NCBI GenBank assembly: GCA_037367405.1
Contig: JAZKJV010006945.1
Location: forward strand, 186,001 to 250,000
Direction of reading: 5' to 3'
DNA from: Ottelia alismoides
Lineage: Eukaryota > Streptophyta > Magnoliopsida > Alismatales > Hydrocharitaceae
DNA: 64,000 nucleotides
The notes beneath the pieces were generated by a model. The model was not told the origin of the DNA and did no database searches. It saw nothing but the letters and a program-made list of their open reading frames with translations. Within the stretch, counting starts at the first letter, position 1, and each line of letters begins with the position of its first letter. A program made the translations under genes and the position numbers. This document shows, piece after piece, positions 10,758-21,606 of the stretch.

Positions 10758-12260
10758 GTACACGCGTCTCTTTTTTACTTATTACCTTGTCGATTTTTGA
10801 TATTTTTGAGTGTGCGATATATTATTTCACGGAGCTTGGATTCTTGAACCGAAAATCACTACTCTATTCTCTCAATTAAAGTGTCATCGGGGGGCTTATG
10901 TAAGTGCCTAATTATAATCTAAAGAGTCTACGATCTGGAAATCTTTAACTGTACGCATTTCTTAAGCTTTTTATAATGCATATTGGATTATAAAGATGGT
11001 GAAATGGTTAGCGTTGAATCTAACGCATGGCCTGGAATGGTTCTGGATCTTCGATTTGGTGTGCTTGGATAGCGTTCATTCGATATTTTATGCATAAAAT
11101 CGAGGTGTGATGGCATTGCACGACATTGCTTGTTCAGGAAAAAGAAAGTGCCTGTGATATCTGCTGCAATATGCTGGATTTTCCCATGGATAGATATCTC
11201 TACCAGTTGGTGACCCAAGTGACCACCCCTGAGTGATATCTTCCTTTTAAGATAAAAGATGAAAGAAACAACACCTGAATGTATAGATTTAATCCATTTG
11301 GATGGATACATATCTTGAATGTACTGTCATCCCAAGAGATTGTATTGGCATGATAAAACGAGATTCTTTAATTGACACAGTAGATTAGCCTCCTCCTGGA
11401 GGTATAAATCCATTGGATGGCTGTGACTGCCAGCAGGAAAACTGAAAATTTTGATGTGAGATGGTGCTGACCATGTGGATACTGTTGATAGGCAACTTAT
11501 GTTTTCATTGAACGGGACATGTGGCTCTTATAATGGGTGTTGCTACTTTTGTTTTGACGTTGGGGTCCATTGACTATTCTACTGCTTTGGTTTAGGAACT
11601 CTAGTCGAGTTAGTATAGATAATTTGTGTTTGTACAGGAAATCTAGATTGTGCTAAGAAAGTATGGTTCTTGTGTGATTCCTGCGTAGGACTTTTATTGT
11701 CTTAATAAGCTATGGTGTTGATTAGTAGATGCTTGTTTATCGGCCGTAGTACTCATGTACTCTATCAGCGAAATAGATTTTCATTGTACAGTCTCCTCGG
11801 GGATAAATTCCATGTCATGGCTGAAGCTATGATGTGCATGCTAATCTAATAGCTTCATTTGTTTCTCGAGCTTCACTTGATCATGATTTTCTGTTTATTA
11901 CTTTCATCTTTTTGCAGAAGTAACACAATTCTTCCAGTATCTAGGGATTTTGTATAAAAAGAAGTTGACCAAGATAAATATATGAATCATGCATTATCGA
12001 GTTTTTTTATTGTCGTTGTGAATTTGTATAAAGATGGACATAGATTTGCATCAAGATGATAACTCATCATGATTTTGAATTTTGTGGTAATAAAGAATTA
12101 CATTTGTACATTGATTGCGAGTGTTGCACGCTAATTGCAATTTCAAGTAAGCATTATGTATACGAATGTAAAAGGTTCGGCATGCTTGTTATTATAGCCT
12201 ACTACAACTTGTTACTATGAGGAAAGAAAAAGCACTAGAAGAGATAATAAGATTCTCATA
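10758..12260 (+). other. Proximal part of intron 2 without recognised repeats
   Basis: T-rich DNA of ordinary intron character. No protein similarity and no repeat partner in the window. Probably the original intron sequence next to the donor. Confidence 0.45.
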
Positions 12261-12761
12261 TCCTATTTGATGCCGCAGGATCGTCTCCGGTTGGTCGAAT
12301 GGTTGTTGTCGATCACTAGAGGAGAGATAGTGAGAGAAAAACATGTGCAAACACAAAACTTGAAGGTATACTATGTTCCAGGGTGTATTGCGCAGGAAGT
12401 GGACCGACGCTCTCCAATTCACAAGATATACATGAATTATTTTCTCATAATCTCTCATGGGAGAGCCGAGAACTCTGAATTCGGTGGGATAGAAGGTCCC
12501 TCTTTACGGAGAAGGGACCTTCTCCTTATATACACTTGTTGGATCTTCAATCCTTATTCAACCCGACCCTTCATGTCGGTTCAATGGTGCTGCGGTTACT
12601 GGCCTTTTTCATAGAGAGATTTGTGGGATAACTAACATGTCTAGTATTTGTTGGTTCGTCGCATCTCATCGACATGTAATGTCAAGATTTTCAAAGTTTG
12701 ATAAGACTTGGGGAGATTTCGGGTTTGCTAACGTGATTCGAGCAGGTTGGTCATTGATCTT
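12261..12761. other. LTR-like or unknown repeat into which the copia element inserted
   Basis: Continues beyond the copia insertion at 17170. It holds a TATATAC box near 12527 and a perfect 10-base inverted repeat, AGAAGGTCCC (12491-12500) and GGGACCTTCT (12514-12523), with a 13-base loop. This looks like a fragment of another LTR, but no partner copy was found. Confidence 0.3.
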
Positions 12762-12901
12762 TGTGGAACTGAAACGGAATAAAAAGTTGCATTCATCATA
12801 TCCCTAGAGCTCTCTTATATAGGAGAAAAGCTCTAGGGAAAATTACATAGATAGCCAACAAAAATAAATAAACTACCGAATAACATATATAGAGATCAAC
12901 A
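12762..12901 (-). repeat. 3' LTR of the minus-strand copia element
   Basis: 140 bases. It starts on the minus strand as TGTTGATC at 12901 and ends TTCCACA at 12762, directly beside the ATCTT target duplication. The block from about 12811 to 12893 is nearly identical to 17068-17152. Adjacent in the element is the polypurine tract (minus strand GAGGGGGAG, 12902-12910). Confidence 0.8.
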
Positions 12902-12910
12902 CTCCCCCTC
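12902..12910 (-). other. Polypurine tract of the copia element
   Basis: Minus-strand GAGGGGGAG immediately precedes TGTTGATC, the start of the 3' LTR. This is the usual plus-strand primer position of copia elements. Confidence 0.8.
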
Positions 12911-13720
12911 ATGCTGGAGCATAAATATCTATCATGCTCAACTTGGAACAATATCGGTGGAAAGGTCCCTTTGCAAGTTCTTTGGTGAACATGTCAGCAA
13001 TCTGATCGTCTAAAGCAACATGAGAAGTATGTATAAACCCCTTTTGGATCAGATCACGAGTGTAGTGCCAGTCAACCTCAATATGCTTTGTTCTTTCATG
13101 AAATGCAGGATTATTTGCTATAAATAACGCAGCTTGATTATCACATTGTAGATACATAGGAAGAGGCACCTCCATCATTAGGTCAGTCAGAACAAACTTA
13201 ACCCACATCATTTCTGTGTTCCCTTGGGCCATTGCCCTATACTCTGACTCCATGCTAGATCGGGCCACAATTGTCTATTTCTTGCTCTTCCATGAAACCA
13301 TCGAGCTGCCTACAAATACAGTGAAACATGAAGTTGACTTTCTATCCTTAGGACACCTAGCATAGCCTGCATCTACACATCCTGACACTGTCAGGGTGGT
13401 ATCTCTCCTGAATAGAAGTCATGCACCTGGAGAAGACTTGAGATACCTCAAGATCATGTTGACTGCATCCATATGAGACTGCCTAGGTTGATCCATAAAT
13501 TGGTCAACCCTGCTGACCGCAAACGATATATCAGGTCTGGTAATGGTGATATACAATAGCTTCCCTACCAGTTCTCTGTACTATCTCTTACCAACCTCTG
13601 CAGAGTCACCGTCATAAAGCCGTGCATTAGGATCCATTGGAGTAGTAGCAGGCCTACATACTGTCATACTCGTCTCAAATAAGAGATCAATGACATATTT
13701 TCTCTGCGTTATTACCATCC
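12909..13720 (-). pseudogene. Copia RNase H and connecting region
   Basis: The minus frame 12909-13268 reads SSMESEYRAMAQG, then QCDNQAALFIANNP, FHERTKHIEVDWHYTRD and DQIADMFTKEL, the diagnostic end of copia RNase H. Upstream (13269-13720) degenerate frames continue with the ELVGKLLY and RPDISFAV-type sequence linking reverse transcriptase to RNase H. A stop codon separates the two parts, so the polyprotein could not be made intact. Confidence 0.85.
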
Positions 13721-13721
13721 C

Positions 13722-14450
13722 CTACTGGTTTCTTGCAAATTCTAGTCCAAGAAAATACCTCAGCTTACCAAGATCCTTGGTCACGAACTGTTGTCCGAGA
13801 AAATTCGTGGTTTTCTGAATAAGAAAATTCGTGGTTTTCTGAATTCCTTCACTATCACTGCCTACGATCATAATATCATCCACATAAATCAAAATATCAA
13901 CCATACCTTTCTGGGTCCTCTTAACAAAAAGAGAATGATCTGCAGTAGATCTGACAAAACCCTGTAGTTCGATAAACTCTGAGAGCTTCTGAAACCAAGC
14001 CCTCGGACTCTGCTTAAGACCATATATGGCCTTATGAAGTTTACACACCATGCTGGACCCCCCTCAGCAGTAAGCCCTGGTGGCTGCTGCATATACAATT
14101 CTTCATGCAAATCTCCATATAAGAAAGCATTCTTGACATCTAATTGGAAAAGGGACCAGTCCTGTACCACAACAATGGCAACAAGAATGCGTAATGTAGA
14201 GTGACACGTAACAGGTGAAAAGATGTCATGATAGTCCACCCCATATGTTTGGGTGAATCCATGAGCAACCAACCATGCCTTGTATCTGTCCACGGAATTA
14301 TCTGCACAGTGTTTAATAGTAAAACCCACTTACTGCCAACGATAGAAGCACCTAGGGGAGCGGGAACAACACTCCACGTACCACGGGATTGTAAAGCAGC
14401 CATCTCCTCTTCCATAGCAAGACGCCAAGAGCCACTCTGTATTGCCTCCT
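13722..14450 (-). pseudogene. Copia reverse transcriptase
   Basis: Overlapping minus frames show the copia RT signature: [46 protein letters not shown] and the catalytic [15 protein letters not shown] frameshift near 14050 splits the domain. Just after the YVDD box an 8-residue segment, IQKTTNFL, is duplicated in tandem (DNA at about 13800-13848), an in-frame insertion unusual for the family. Confidence 0.88.
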
Positions 14451-15046
14451 GATAGGATCGTGGTATCTGCATCGCTGATAAAGCAACAACAAATCTCTGA
14501 AAGTCCCCAAATAACCGCGCCAGAGAGACATGAGAGGACATGGGATGCATGGTACATGCACGCCGCTTCCTTCTTAGGGCAATATGGACATCCAGGTCCA
14601 CTGTATCCTCAGAAATGATATCGTCCTGAAAATCATGCACGCTCAAATCACCAGTGCCATTAGTAGAACTCAAGTACTAAGGACATACCTTGGGCGTACT
14701 GGATGTTGGCTGCAGCACATGAGCATGAGGTCGGCGCTGGTAAATATGAGGAAATAAAGCAGGTGTGGCAGGAGGTGGAGGTGGCGGTGGCGGCGGCGGC
14801 GGCGGCGGTGGTGATGGTGATGGTGGTGAAGTAATAGAGATAGGGGGAGGTGGCATGTAAACCTCTTCTCCACTCTCTGAGGAAACGAGCTTGTCACCTA
14901 TAGGAGAGAAGTACATGATGGATTCAAAAAAGGTGACATCTTCACTGACATAGTACCTTCGCCGAGCAGGATCAAAACAATGACACCCATTCTGGGTCTT
15001 GGAATACCCAACAAACACACACTTGACTGCTCTGGGAGAGAGCTTG
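14451..15046 (-). pseudogene. Copia integrase-RT linker with a polyproline expansion
   Basis: The minus frame 14677-15186 runs from the end of the integrase region (RIFGCVAFVHQ, KLSPRAVKCVFVGY) into a low-complexity linker. At about 14769-14850 a GGC/GGT triplet tract encodes 14 prolines in a row with TSPPSPS-type flanks. Short linkers with Pro and Ser are normal here; the pure triplet run looks like a later expansion. Confidence 0.75.
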
Positions 15047-15805
15047 TCAAGCCCTGGAGACATCTGATGAACAAAAGCAACACATCCAAAAATACGAGGT
15101 GTAAGAGAAAAAAGATCCTTCTCGGGAAATGCAATCGAGAATGGGATCTTTTCTCCCAAAATCGATGAAAGCATACGATTTACCAAATAACACGCAATGA
15201 GGACAACGTCTCCCCAGTAAGAGTGGGGAGCACAACTCTGAATTAGAAGAGTCCTGTTGAGACGTATAAGCTACAATATGTCTGATGCATAATACCATAA
15301 GATTTAAGAAATTGAGAGAGGTGTGTACTACATAATTCAAGTGCATTATCAGAACGAATATACTTGACATTTGCAGAAAACACATTCTTTATTTCTTTAA
15401 TAAAAGACTGAATGATAGGACTAGCATCAGACTTATTCTTAAGCAGAAAGACCCATGACAATACAAACTCATCAACAACAACAAGATAAAAACGATGTCC
15501 CTGAAGATCGGGAGCATGACTGGGACCCCAAATATCCAAATGAATCAACTCAAAAAGACCATGACTACTTTGACCCTGACGACTCTGGAATGTAGACCTA
15601 TGATGCTTCCCAAGCTAGCAGGTCCCATACTGGAAAGTAGAGCGATGAGAGATCTGAGAAGAACATGACAGAGCTTTTGCAGAGGAAGATGACCAAAACG
15701 GAGATGCCACGTATACGAGAGGCATATCCAGTGCGAAGAGAAGAAACAACAGCATACGTAGATTGCACTAATCTGTAAAGACCTCGTTGCCATGGCCAGT
15801 TCCAA
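15047..15805 (-). pseudogene. Copia GAG-pre-integrase and integrase core
   Basis: The minus frame 15545-15805 contains TWHLRFGHLPLQKL, the GAG-pre-integrase zinc-binding part. The frame 15243-15548 contains IHLDIWGPSHAP, FYLVVVDEF and YIRSDNALEL, the D...D part of the DDE core. A frameshift near 15240 separates the last part. All are decayed. Confidence 0.85.
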
Positions 15806-16034
15806 TCACCCTGCCCGTTAGAATGTCCTGAAACACAAGAGCAGAAGGGTCAAATATGGCACGACGATGCAAATCCTTGGTGATTTGACTAGTAGATAAT
15901 AATTTCATAGAGAATTCAGGGGCGTAAAGAACATTCTGAAGTTGCATTTAGGGGTTAACTGCACCTCCCCCTGACCAGTAATGGGGGAGTGTGTCCCATC
16001 AGCTATCACCACAGATCTACCAGATTGAGTCGAG

Positions 16035-16600
16035 CTATAGAACTGAATTGGCCCCTGTCACCACAGAGATGATGGATGCTCTTGAATCCATGATCCACTC
16101 TGACAAATTTGCCCTGTAACAACTTGTAAAAGCATATGCTGTACCTGATGTGGATGTAGTGGCTGAAGCTGAGGCTGCTACCTCTGAAGATCCTGGCTGT
16201 GAGCTCGTTGACCTGGGAGACGACATGATCTCCCTAAGCCGAGCAACTAACTCATCAAACCTATGGTCAGATGCAACAGAAGAACTGCTGCCTTGCTGTA
16301 TCTGTTATGCCACGCGTGCTGAGGCAGGAAACCTATGCATAGAATAACATGTTTCCTCTGAATGTCCAGGCATGTGGCAGTAAGTTCAAGGCTGACGAGG
16401 AGGTATGCTGCTCCCTCCTCATCCACGACCTCCTCGGTCACAGAACTGCGTAGTGCTCCCCCTACCACGAGATGCTGCCATGGCTGAGGAAGTCTGAGAC
16501 ACGGAAGACTCATAAACTGCATGGCCCACAGTTCATAATTAGTTCCATCCATCTTCACAATGGATGCTAGACCTTTGAAGGCACCCAGGGATGGAATACC
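16035..16600 (-). pseudogene. Copia gag and aspartic protease remnants
   Basis: MKMDGTNYELWAMQF at the start of the minus frame ending at 16558 is the typical copia gag N terminus. The minus frame 16035-16226 carries WIMDSRAS, a protease active-site motif in which Gly of DSGA is replaced by Arg. Frames are short and shifted. Confidence 0.75.
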
Positions 16601-16779
16601 TGTTTTGTTGTCTGACGTGATGACAACAATCTCTCAAAACTGGGACTGCAAACTTGGATAAGAAGTGTCTACACAGATATCTAGGACGATGGTTGTGGGT
16701 GTAGACTTATACCACAACCACTCCCATGCCTTGAAAGCTCCTTTGAAAAGTTAGGCTATGATGCTTACGAGCGCATGCG

Positions 16780-17065
16780 TACGGGTGTGAACAGGCGCAC
16801 ACAGACGTGCATGAGAACACGTGCACAGTTGCACGCGAAGCAGAGGCGCACAGGCGCAGGGCGCGAATGCGCGCAGGCAGGCGCATGACGCGAATGCGCA
16901 TGCAGGCATAGGGCGCGAATGCGCGCAGACAGGCGCAGGGCGCGAATGCATACAGGAGCACACGCCCACGGGCGGAAGACGCAAGCATGCTAGGGCTCAG
17001 GCGTGCATGAGTGCACGGGTGGAACGTGCGGCGACGCAAGGTCGCAGGTGCGCGTGCGAGAGCGG
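16780..17065. repeat. GC-rich minisatellite in the 5' region of the copia element
   Basis: Degenerate tandem copies of a unit of about 36-50 bases with the core GGCGCAGGGCGCGAATGCG, clearest at 16840-16960. They open frames in both strands that are only by-products of the repeat (Arg/Ala/Cys-rich). The array lies between the 5' LTR and the gag region, where the 3' LTR copy has no equivalent. Confidence 0.75.
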
Positions 17066-17169
17066 GGCTATCTTATATAGGAGAAAAGCTCCAGGGAAAA
17101 TTACATAGATAGCCAACAAAAATAAATAAACTACCGAATAACATATATAGTGATATAAATATCTCAACA
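17066..17169 (-). repeat. Partial 5' LTR of the minus-strand copia element
   Basis: From TGTTGAGAT at 17169 the sequence follows the 3' LTR with a 10-base insertion near the end and then near identity down to about 17068 (CTTATATAGGAGAAAAGCTC block). The part equivalent to 12762-12810 is missing: GC-rich minisatellite DNA stands there instead. Confidence 0.7.
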
Positions 17170-18057
17170 ATCTTTATGCTCTTTAAGGTATTCGAACACT
17201 TGCCGATTATCTCACAGACATTAATCGAGTTTTGAATTGGTACCTAGGTGGATGATTGACCTTAGTGGGCTTAGGTGCTTGTTTGATTGGTTATACATGT
17301 TTGGAGTTTTGATCCACGGTTTCGTACATGACCTATAATTTTTATCCTTCATAACTTGTCCTCAATTTTCTAGTTGCATGCATGATTGGTTAGGAGAGTA
17401 GTAGATGCCATGTGCCTGCCATGCCCAAGTCTTTATCTTTCTTTACCCATACTCTTTACCTTCAATGAGTCTTCTATCAGAGTCAACAAACGAAACACAA
17501 GGTATTCTCCTTCTTTGAATTATTTATTGTTGATAGATAAATGGTGAAATCGAATGATTTTGTGAAACATTACAAGTTGAGACAAGAGAGTAATAGGAGA
17601 TAACCATGGAGGATGAGGTGGATCCTCTTACAAGTAACACGACTTTGATTCTAGTTCCACTACCTAAAGAAAAGAAGGTTTTACACAAGTGGGTGTACCA
17701 TTTGAAGAAAGTCATGATGACACTCCGTGATACAAGGCTCGATTAGTGGCAAAGGATTTTCAAAAACACTTTGCGATATAAGGCTTGCTTAGACAATGAG
17801 TTTTTAAAAAGAAAGACTTGAATTTACAAGCATTTTTGCATAAGGTGTGAAGGTTTTGACCATAAGAGTTGTCTTGAGCATTATAATGTTGAGAACTTTC
17901 ATTTAAAGCAGTTGGGTGGTAATACGACATTCTCGTGTGGTGATTCAAAGGAAAATTTCTACATGCAATAATTAGTGCGATATGTAGTTGTAAAGGAAGA
18001 CATTGTATGAAAGCTTAAAAAAAGCCTAAATGGTTTGAAGCAGGCAAAAATGGTAAA

Positions 18058-18227
18058 GCCTTCTCCCACTATAAGTAGGGTCGGCTACATGGATTCTTGC
18101 TGAAATCCATGTTGAAAGATTCGATTATATTTTACATTGGTTGTCGACTACCTAACACAACCTCCACACAGGGAGATTTGAACCATGGTCTTTTGAGTGG
18201 TAGGCACATTGCACAACCACTAGACCA
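18058..18227 (-). mobile_element. tRNA-derived SINE, second copy, opposite strand
   Basis: The reverse complement starts TGGTCTAGTGGTTG, has the B box as GGTTCAAATCT at 18174-18184 and ends AATCCATGTAGCCGACCC then AGTGGGAGAAGGC. It matches the SINE at 7731-7921 along its length with about 80 percent identity by eye. It is inserted in the reverse transcriptase region of the decayed copia element. No clear target duplication was found. Confidence 0.75.
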
Positions 18228-18295
18228 TTTAAGTGGGTACATGTAGTCTATGAAGTTTGACAATATGCCGTTTAAAGCTATACTGCATTACCACC

Positions 18296-18667
18296 AACAA
18301 AAGCCTTCATGGTTTGAAGCAAGCACCAAGACAAAAATATATGAAGTTTGATGAATTCATATCATGTAGTCTATGGCTGCTACTTCTGGAAGCTAGTATA
18401 TCTTATACCCTTATGCTATTGTATGTTGATGATATGTTTGTCGTAGGCTCTAGAAAGGAGGAGATATCAATTACATGGTATGCAAGCTTAGAAAAAGCCT
18501 TTCATGATTTGAAGCATGCACTAGGATAAAGGTATATGAAGTTTGATGACTTCATATCATTCAGACTATTGTTGTTACTTCTAGAAGCATAGTACATCTT
18601 ATATGATTATGCTATTCTATGTTGATGATATACTTGTAGGTTTTAATAAAGAGGAGATATCAAGTCT
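18296..18667 (+). repeat. Tandem duplication of the RT catalytic block, about 192-base unit
   Basis: The block from AAAGCCTT..GGTTTGAAGCA through TATATGAAGTTTGATG, TTCATATCA and CTATTGTATGTTGATGAT (18296-18487) is repeated at 18489-18667 with TTTCATGATTTGAAGCA, TATATGAAGTTTGATG and CTATTCTATGTTGATGAT. A further partial copy of the first part stands at about 18018-18050. The decayed element thus carries two YVDD boxes. Confidence 0.65.
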
Positions 18668-19330
18668 CAGTGTAGTATTGCCCAAGAAGTTTAATATGAT
18701 GGATTTAAGATATTTGGCATGAAAACACATGGGGATAGAGTGAAGAAGAATATGAGATTGTCACAATCATAGTACATTGGGAATAGACGAAAATGATTTC
18801 ACGTGAAAAAGGCTAATCCTACCCGCACACCTCAACGGTGTCATTTCCTATTTCAAAAGAGGCAAAAAGCTGCTACACAAGTGGAATATGCCTTATTAGT
18901 CAACGATTGGTAGTTTGATGTATGTGATGCTTTGCGACAAACCAAACATCTGCTATGTAGTGGGAGTTGTGAGTAGATTTATGGAGAATTTTAGAGAGGA
19001 ACATTTAAAAGATAGGACATAGATATTGCGGTATCTGAGAGGCAACTCTAACATGGTATTATGTTATTGGAATATTGATATTTGTGTTCATCACGTGGAT
19101 TGAGAATTTGCAAGAGACATTGCTGAGATAAATACCACCATAGGTATGTTTCTACCTTAGGGAGTAGAACTGTTTGTTGGATCTCTAGATTGCAAAAGAC
19201 CGACCATTTCAGCCAAAGTGTCAGAATATGTGGCTGTTACTAAAAGCATGTAAAGAAATTATGGATACCTGCAAGATCAAACTACTACTAGAGGGGGAGG
19301 GGATTATAGTTATAACTATTCATACCAACA

Positions 19331-20030
19331 ACTATTACATATAAAGAAAATCAAACCAGAGAGCACGTCATAAATTCTCGATTCATGATTCCTGATCAAC
19401 CATATGGATCAACTTTTCCACTATCAAAGGTGTTTTCTCATGGATAACTTAATTGTTTATAAGGATTTGGATCACAAAAATGCTTACAACGTTGGACCAC
19501 AAACACCAAAATTCCTCTCTAGATAAAACTCTAAAGCCTTCTCCTTTGGATCACAAACATTGAAGTTTCATAGATGCTAGATCAACATCGAAGCCTTAGA
19601 TATTTTTGGATCAAACACCAAGGAACTATCAAGCTTGGATCAAACACCAGAGCTACTAACCTTCTTAGATCAAATACCAAGGAACCTGCAAACTTGGATC
19701 AAACACCAAGTCTTATTGCAAAAATGGTTATAACAAAAGATAGAAAACATCTGTCTTTTGAATATCTTGCCATAGATAATACATGTCATACAAATACACA
19801 GATGTTAGGCATATAACTATACATCTCAAATACAAAACTAGTGATTATCAGAATGAATCAGAATTCATCACAACTTGAGAAATCACCTCTAGAAAAGAAT
19901 TCCGTAATGAGTTGCAGAAAGCTAGTGGAGCAGATGGTAAATGTGGGTGACTAAGAGCTTTGGATGCTACAACATAAATGCATACTGATCTTAATGATAT
20001 TCATTAATATTTCCATTTCCATGACCATTT
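19331..20030. repeat. Non-coding stretch with a degenerate TTGGATCAAACACC tandem array
   Basis: Between about 19455 and 19725 the word TTGGATCAAACACCAAGGAA or a variant (GGATCACAAACA, AGATCAAATACC) recurs about eight times at roughly 27-50-base spacing, producing an apparent 80-codon frame at 19574. The rest of the stretch shows nothing recognisable. Confidence 0.6.
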
Positions 20031-20811
20031 CTACAGCAAAAATGGGGAGCAACAACACCTGCAACAGGGGGCCTCCAACAGCTCCTCCAGCTGCTGTTGA
20101 TATGTAGCAGCAACAGAAGAATGTGGTACACTCTCTCTAGTAGAAATTAGAGAAAGAAGGGTGGCTCCTCTGTTGGAAGCTTGGAAAGAAAAGGAGAGGA
20201 GAATAAAAAGGGGGGGTGGAAGGGTGGTGTTATATAAATAAGAAGGGGGCATTTGGGTGTTTCCAAGTGGAGGGAATGAGGGAGCCACTTGTGGCTGCTG
20301 GTGCTGGAATTTGTGTTTTTTTAAAACCGTTATCTCTCTCTTCTATGGAATACCAAAGTCATCTATATTTTTACACTTAATCTCCGATTCGGATGATCAA
20401 TAACTCGTTTCGATCGTCTTGGAATGGCAATCAAAACGAGTATAATATTTATATACTTTTGATCTAAGATGAATTCGGAAATTGTCGAGATACGATCTTG
20501 TTTTACGATCAAATTTTGCGATTTAAATAGTTAAGCGACCTCCGATTGACGAATGGTTGATTTTGTTGGTATTATTTCATCGATACAAAATTTATAATGG
20601 TCTCGGATTATTTTTACGGTTTCTGATTGCATTACGACTTTTCCGAGGGCACGAATTATGATGCAATCGATTTTTGATCGATTAAACCCAAACGAATTTT
20701 GATTTATGATGTATGGATCGATTCAGGTCATTTAATATCGGTTGATTGTTTTATAAAATTATATGGACTCTAATCGGGTTGGTTTTGGGTTAGTCGGATC
20801 CGGATGTCACA
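20031..20811 (-). repeat. Putative 3' LTR of the minus-strand gypsy element
   Basis: It begins TGTGACATCCGGATCC at 20811, after a degenerate A/G-rich 3' UTR shared with 51600-51760. A TATA-like box (TTTATATAAC, about 20230-20240) lies about 200 bases from the end. The last part (20032-20175) has a second copy in the same orientation at 28941-29090. The left end is approximate because no complete partner LTR was found. Confidence 0.5.
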
Positions 20812-20984
20812 AATATGAAAACCTCAAAGGGAGTCTTGTCATCAAGACTCGGGTCGATGTTATTTTTATGTTTTATCTGCGTTTCATCATGCCATAAAAA
20901 CCTCAAAGGATTTTGAACCCATAAAAGCTTTAAAGAAAAAACAAACCATGTTCTTTCAACATATATAATCAAATAGGTTTGTTT

Positions 20985-21600
20985 TGACAATTACTTGAAA
21001 AGAGTTGCGGGTATCGTGCCCGCATGTTTGCTTCAGTCTCCCATATTGCCTCTTCGATACCATGTCGGTGTCATAGCACCTTGACTAAGAGAATCTCTTT
21101 GCTGCAAAGCTTCTTCACAACACTATCGAGTATCTGCACTGGCCTCTCCTCGTATGTCAAGTCGAGCTCCACGTCAAGATTCTCGTAGCTGATGAGGTGT
21201 CAAGGCATGTACTTTCTCAGGTTGGATATATGAAAGACATTGTGTATGGCTGATAGGTGTGGTGGAATGTCTACTCGATAGGTCACCTTCTCTATACGAG
21301 CAATGATCTCAAATGATCCAACATATCATGACGCCAACTTGCCACGAACACCAAATCTCTATGCTTCCTTCATGGGAGATACTCGTAGAAATACCCAATC
21401 TCCTACCCGTATTTACAGGAATTTCATCAGTATGAAAGATTAAATTAAATCTTTAATAAGTCATATTTGAAAATGGATGAAGAGAAGATGATCAGATTAC
21501 CTGAAACTCTAAATCTCTTCTATGACGGTCAGCATAGCTCTTCCGGTGGCTCCGTGCTGTCAGAAGCTTCCATCTCACAAGATCAGTCGCCCCCGTGGTC
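20985..21600 (-). pseudogene. Gypsy integrase C-terminal part and chromodomain-like end
   Basis: Minus-strand text reads SYADRHRRDLEFQ (about 21500-21560), then degenerate GSFEI and VFHISNLRKY parts, and ends with VKVL, RHRHGIEEAIWETEANM and RARYPQLF (about 20995-21115). The W-E-x-E-x-x-M-R-x-Y-P-x-L-F pattern is the usual end of chromoviral gypsy pol. Stops interrupt the frame. Confidence 0.7.
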
Positions 21601-21606
21601 TCATCC

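Larger units (their letters stand above)
12762..17169 (-). mobile_element. Ty1/copia LTR retrotransposon, decayed, with target duplication
   Basis: Domain order on the minus strand is gag, protease, GAG-pre-integrase, integrase, reverse transcriptase, RNase H, which is the copia order. The element is bounded by ATCTT at 12757-12761 and again at 17170-17174, a 5-base target duplication. Its LTR ends read TGTTGA...CA on the minus strand. The pol frame is broken by many stops and frameshifts: protease reads DSRA instead of DSGA and a stop lies ahead of the last RNase H block. It was therefore long inactive. It lies antisense to the host gene in intron 2. Confidence 0.88.
17175..19330 (+). mobile_element. 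Second copia element, strongly decayed
   Basis: From about 17600, frames on the + strand keep fragments of copia pol: KVLHKWVYHLKK and YKARL-like text (about 17640-17750), HGLKQAPR with LLYVDDMFVVGS (18296-18450), RYLRG and a degenerate GYVDAD-like run (about 19025-19100), and an RNase H-like stretch to about 19290. It ends with a purine tract GAGGGGGAGGGG near 19290-19305. Every frame is broken. A SINE is inserted at 18058-18227. The limits, and the first 400 bases, are uncertain. Confidence 0.6.

Noticed and set aside
16707..17108. Cys/Ala/Arg-rich frames on both strands
   Set aside because: They arise from the GC-rich tandem repeat in the copia leader and show no protein similarity.
19455..19725. 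CRISPR-like array
   Set aside because: Units are degenerate, without constant repeats and unique spacers, and the genome is a plant's.
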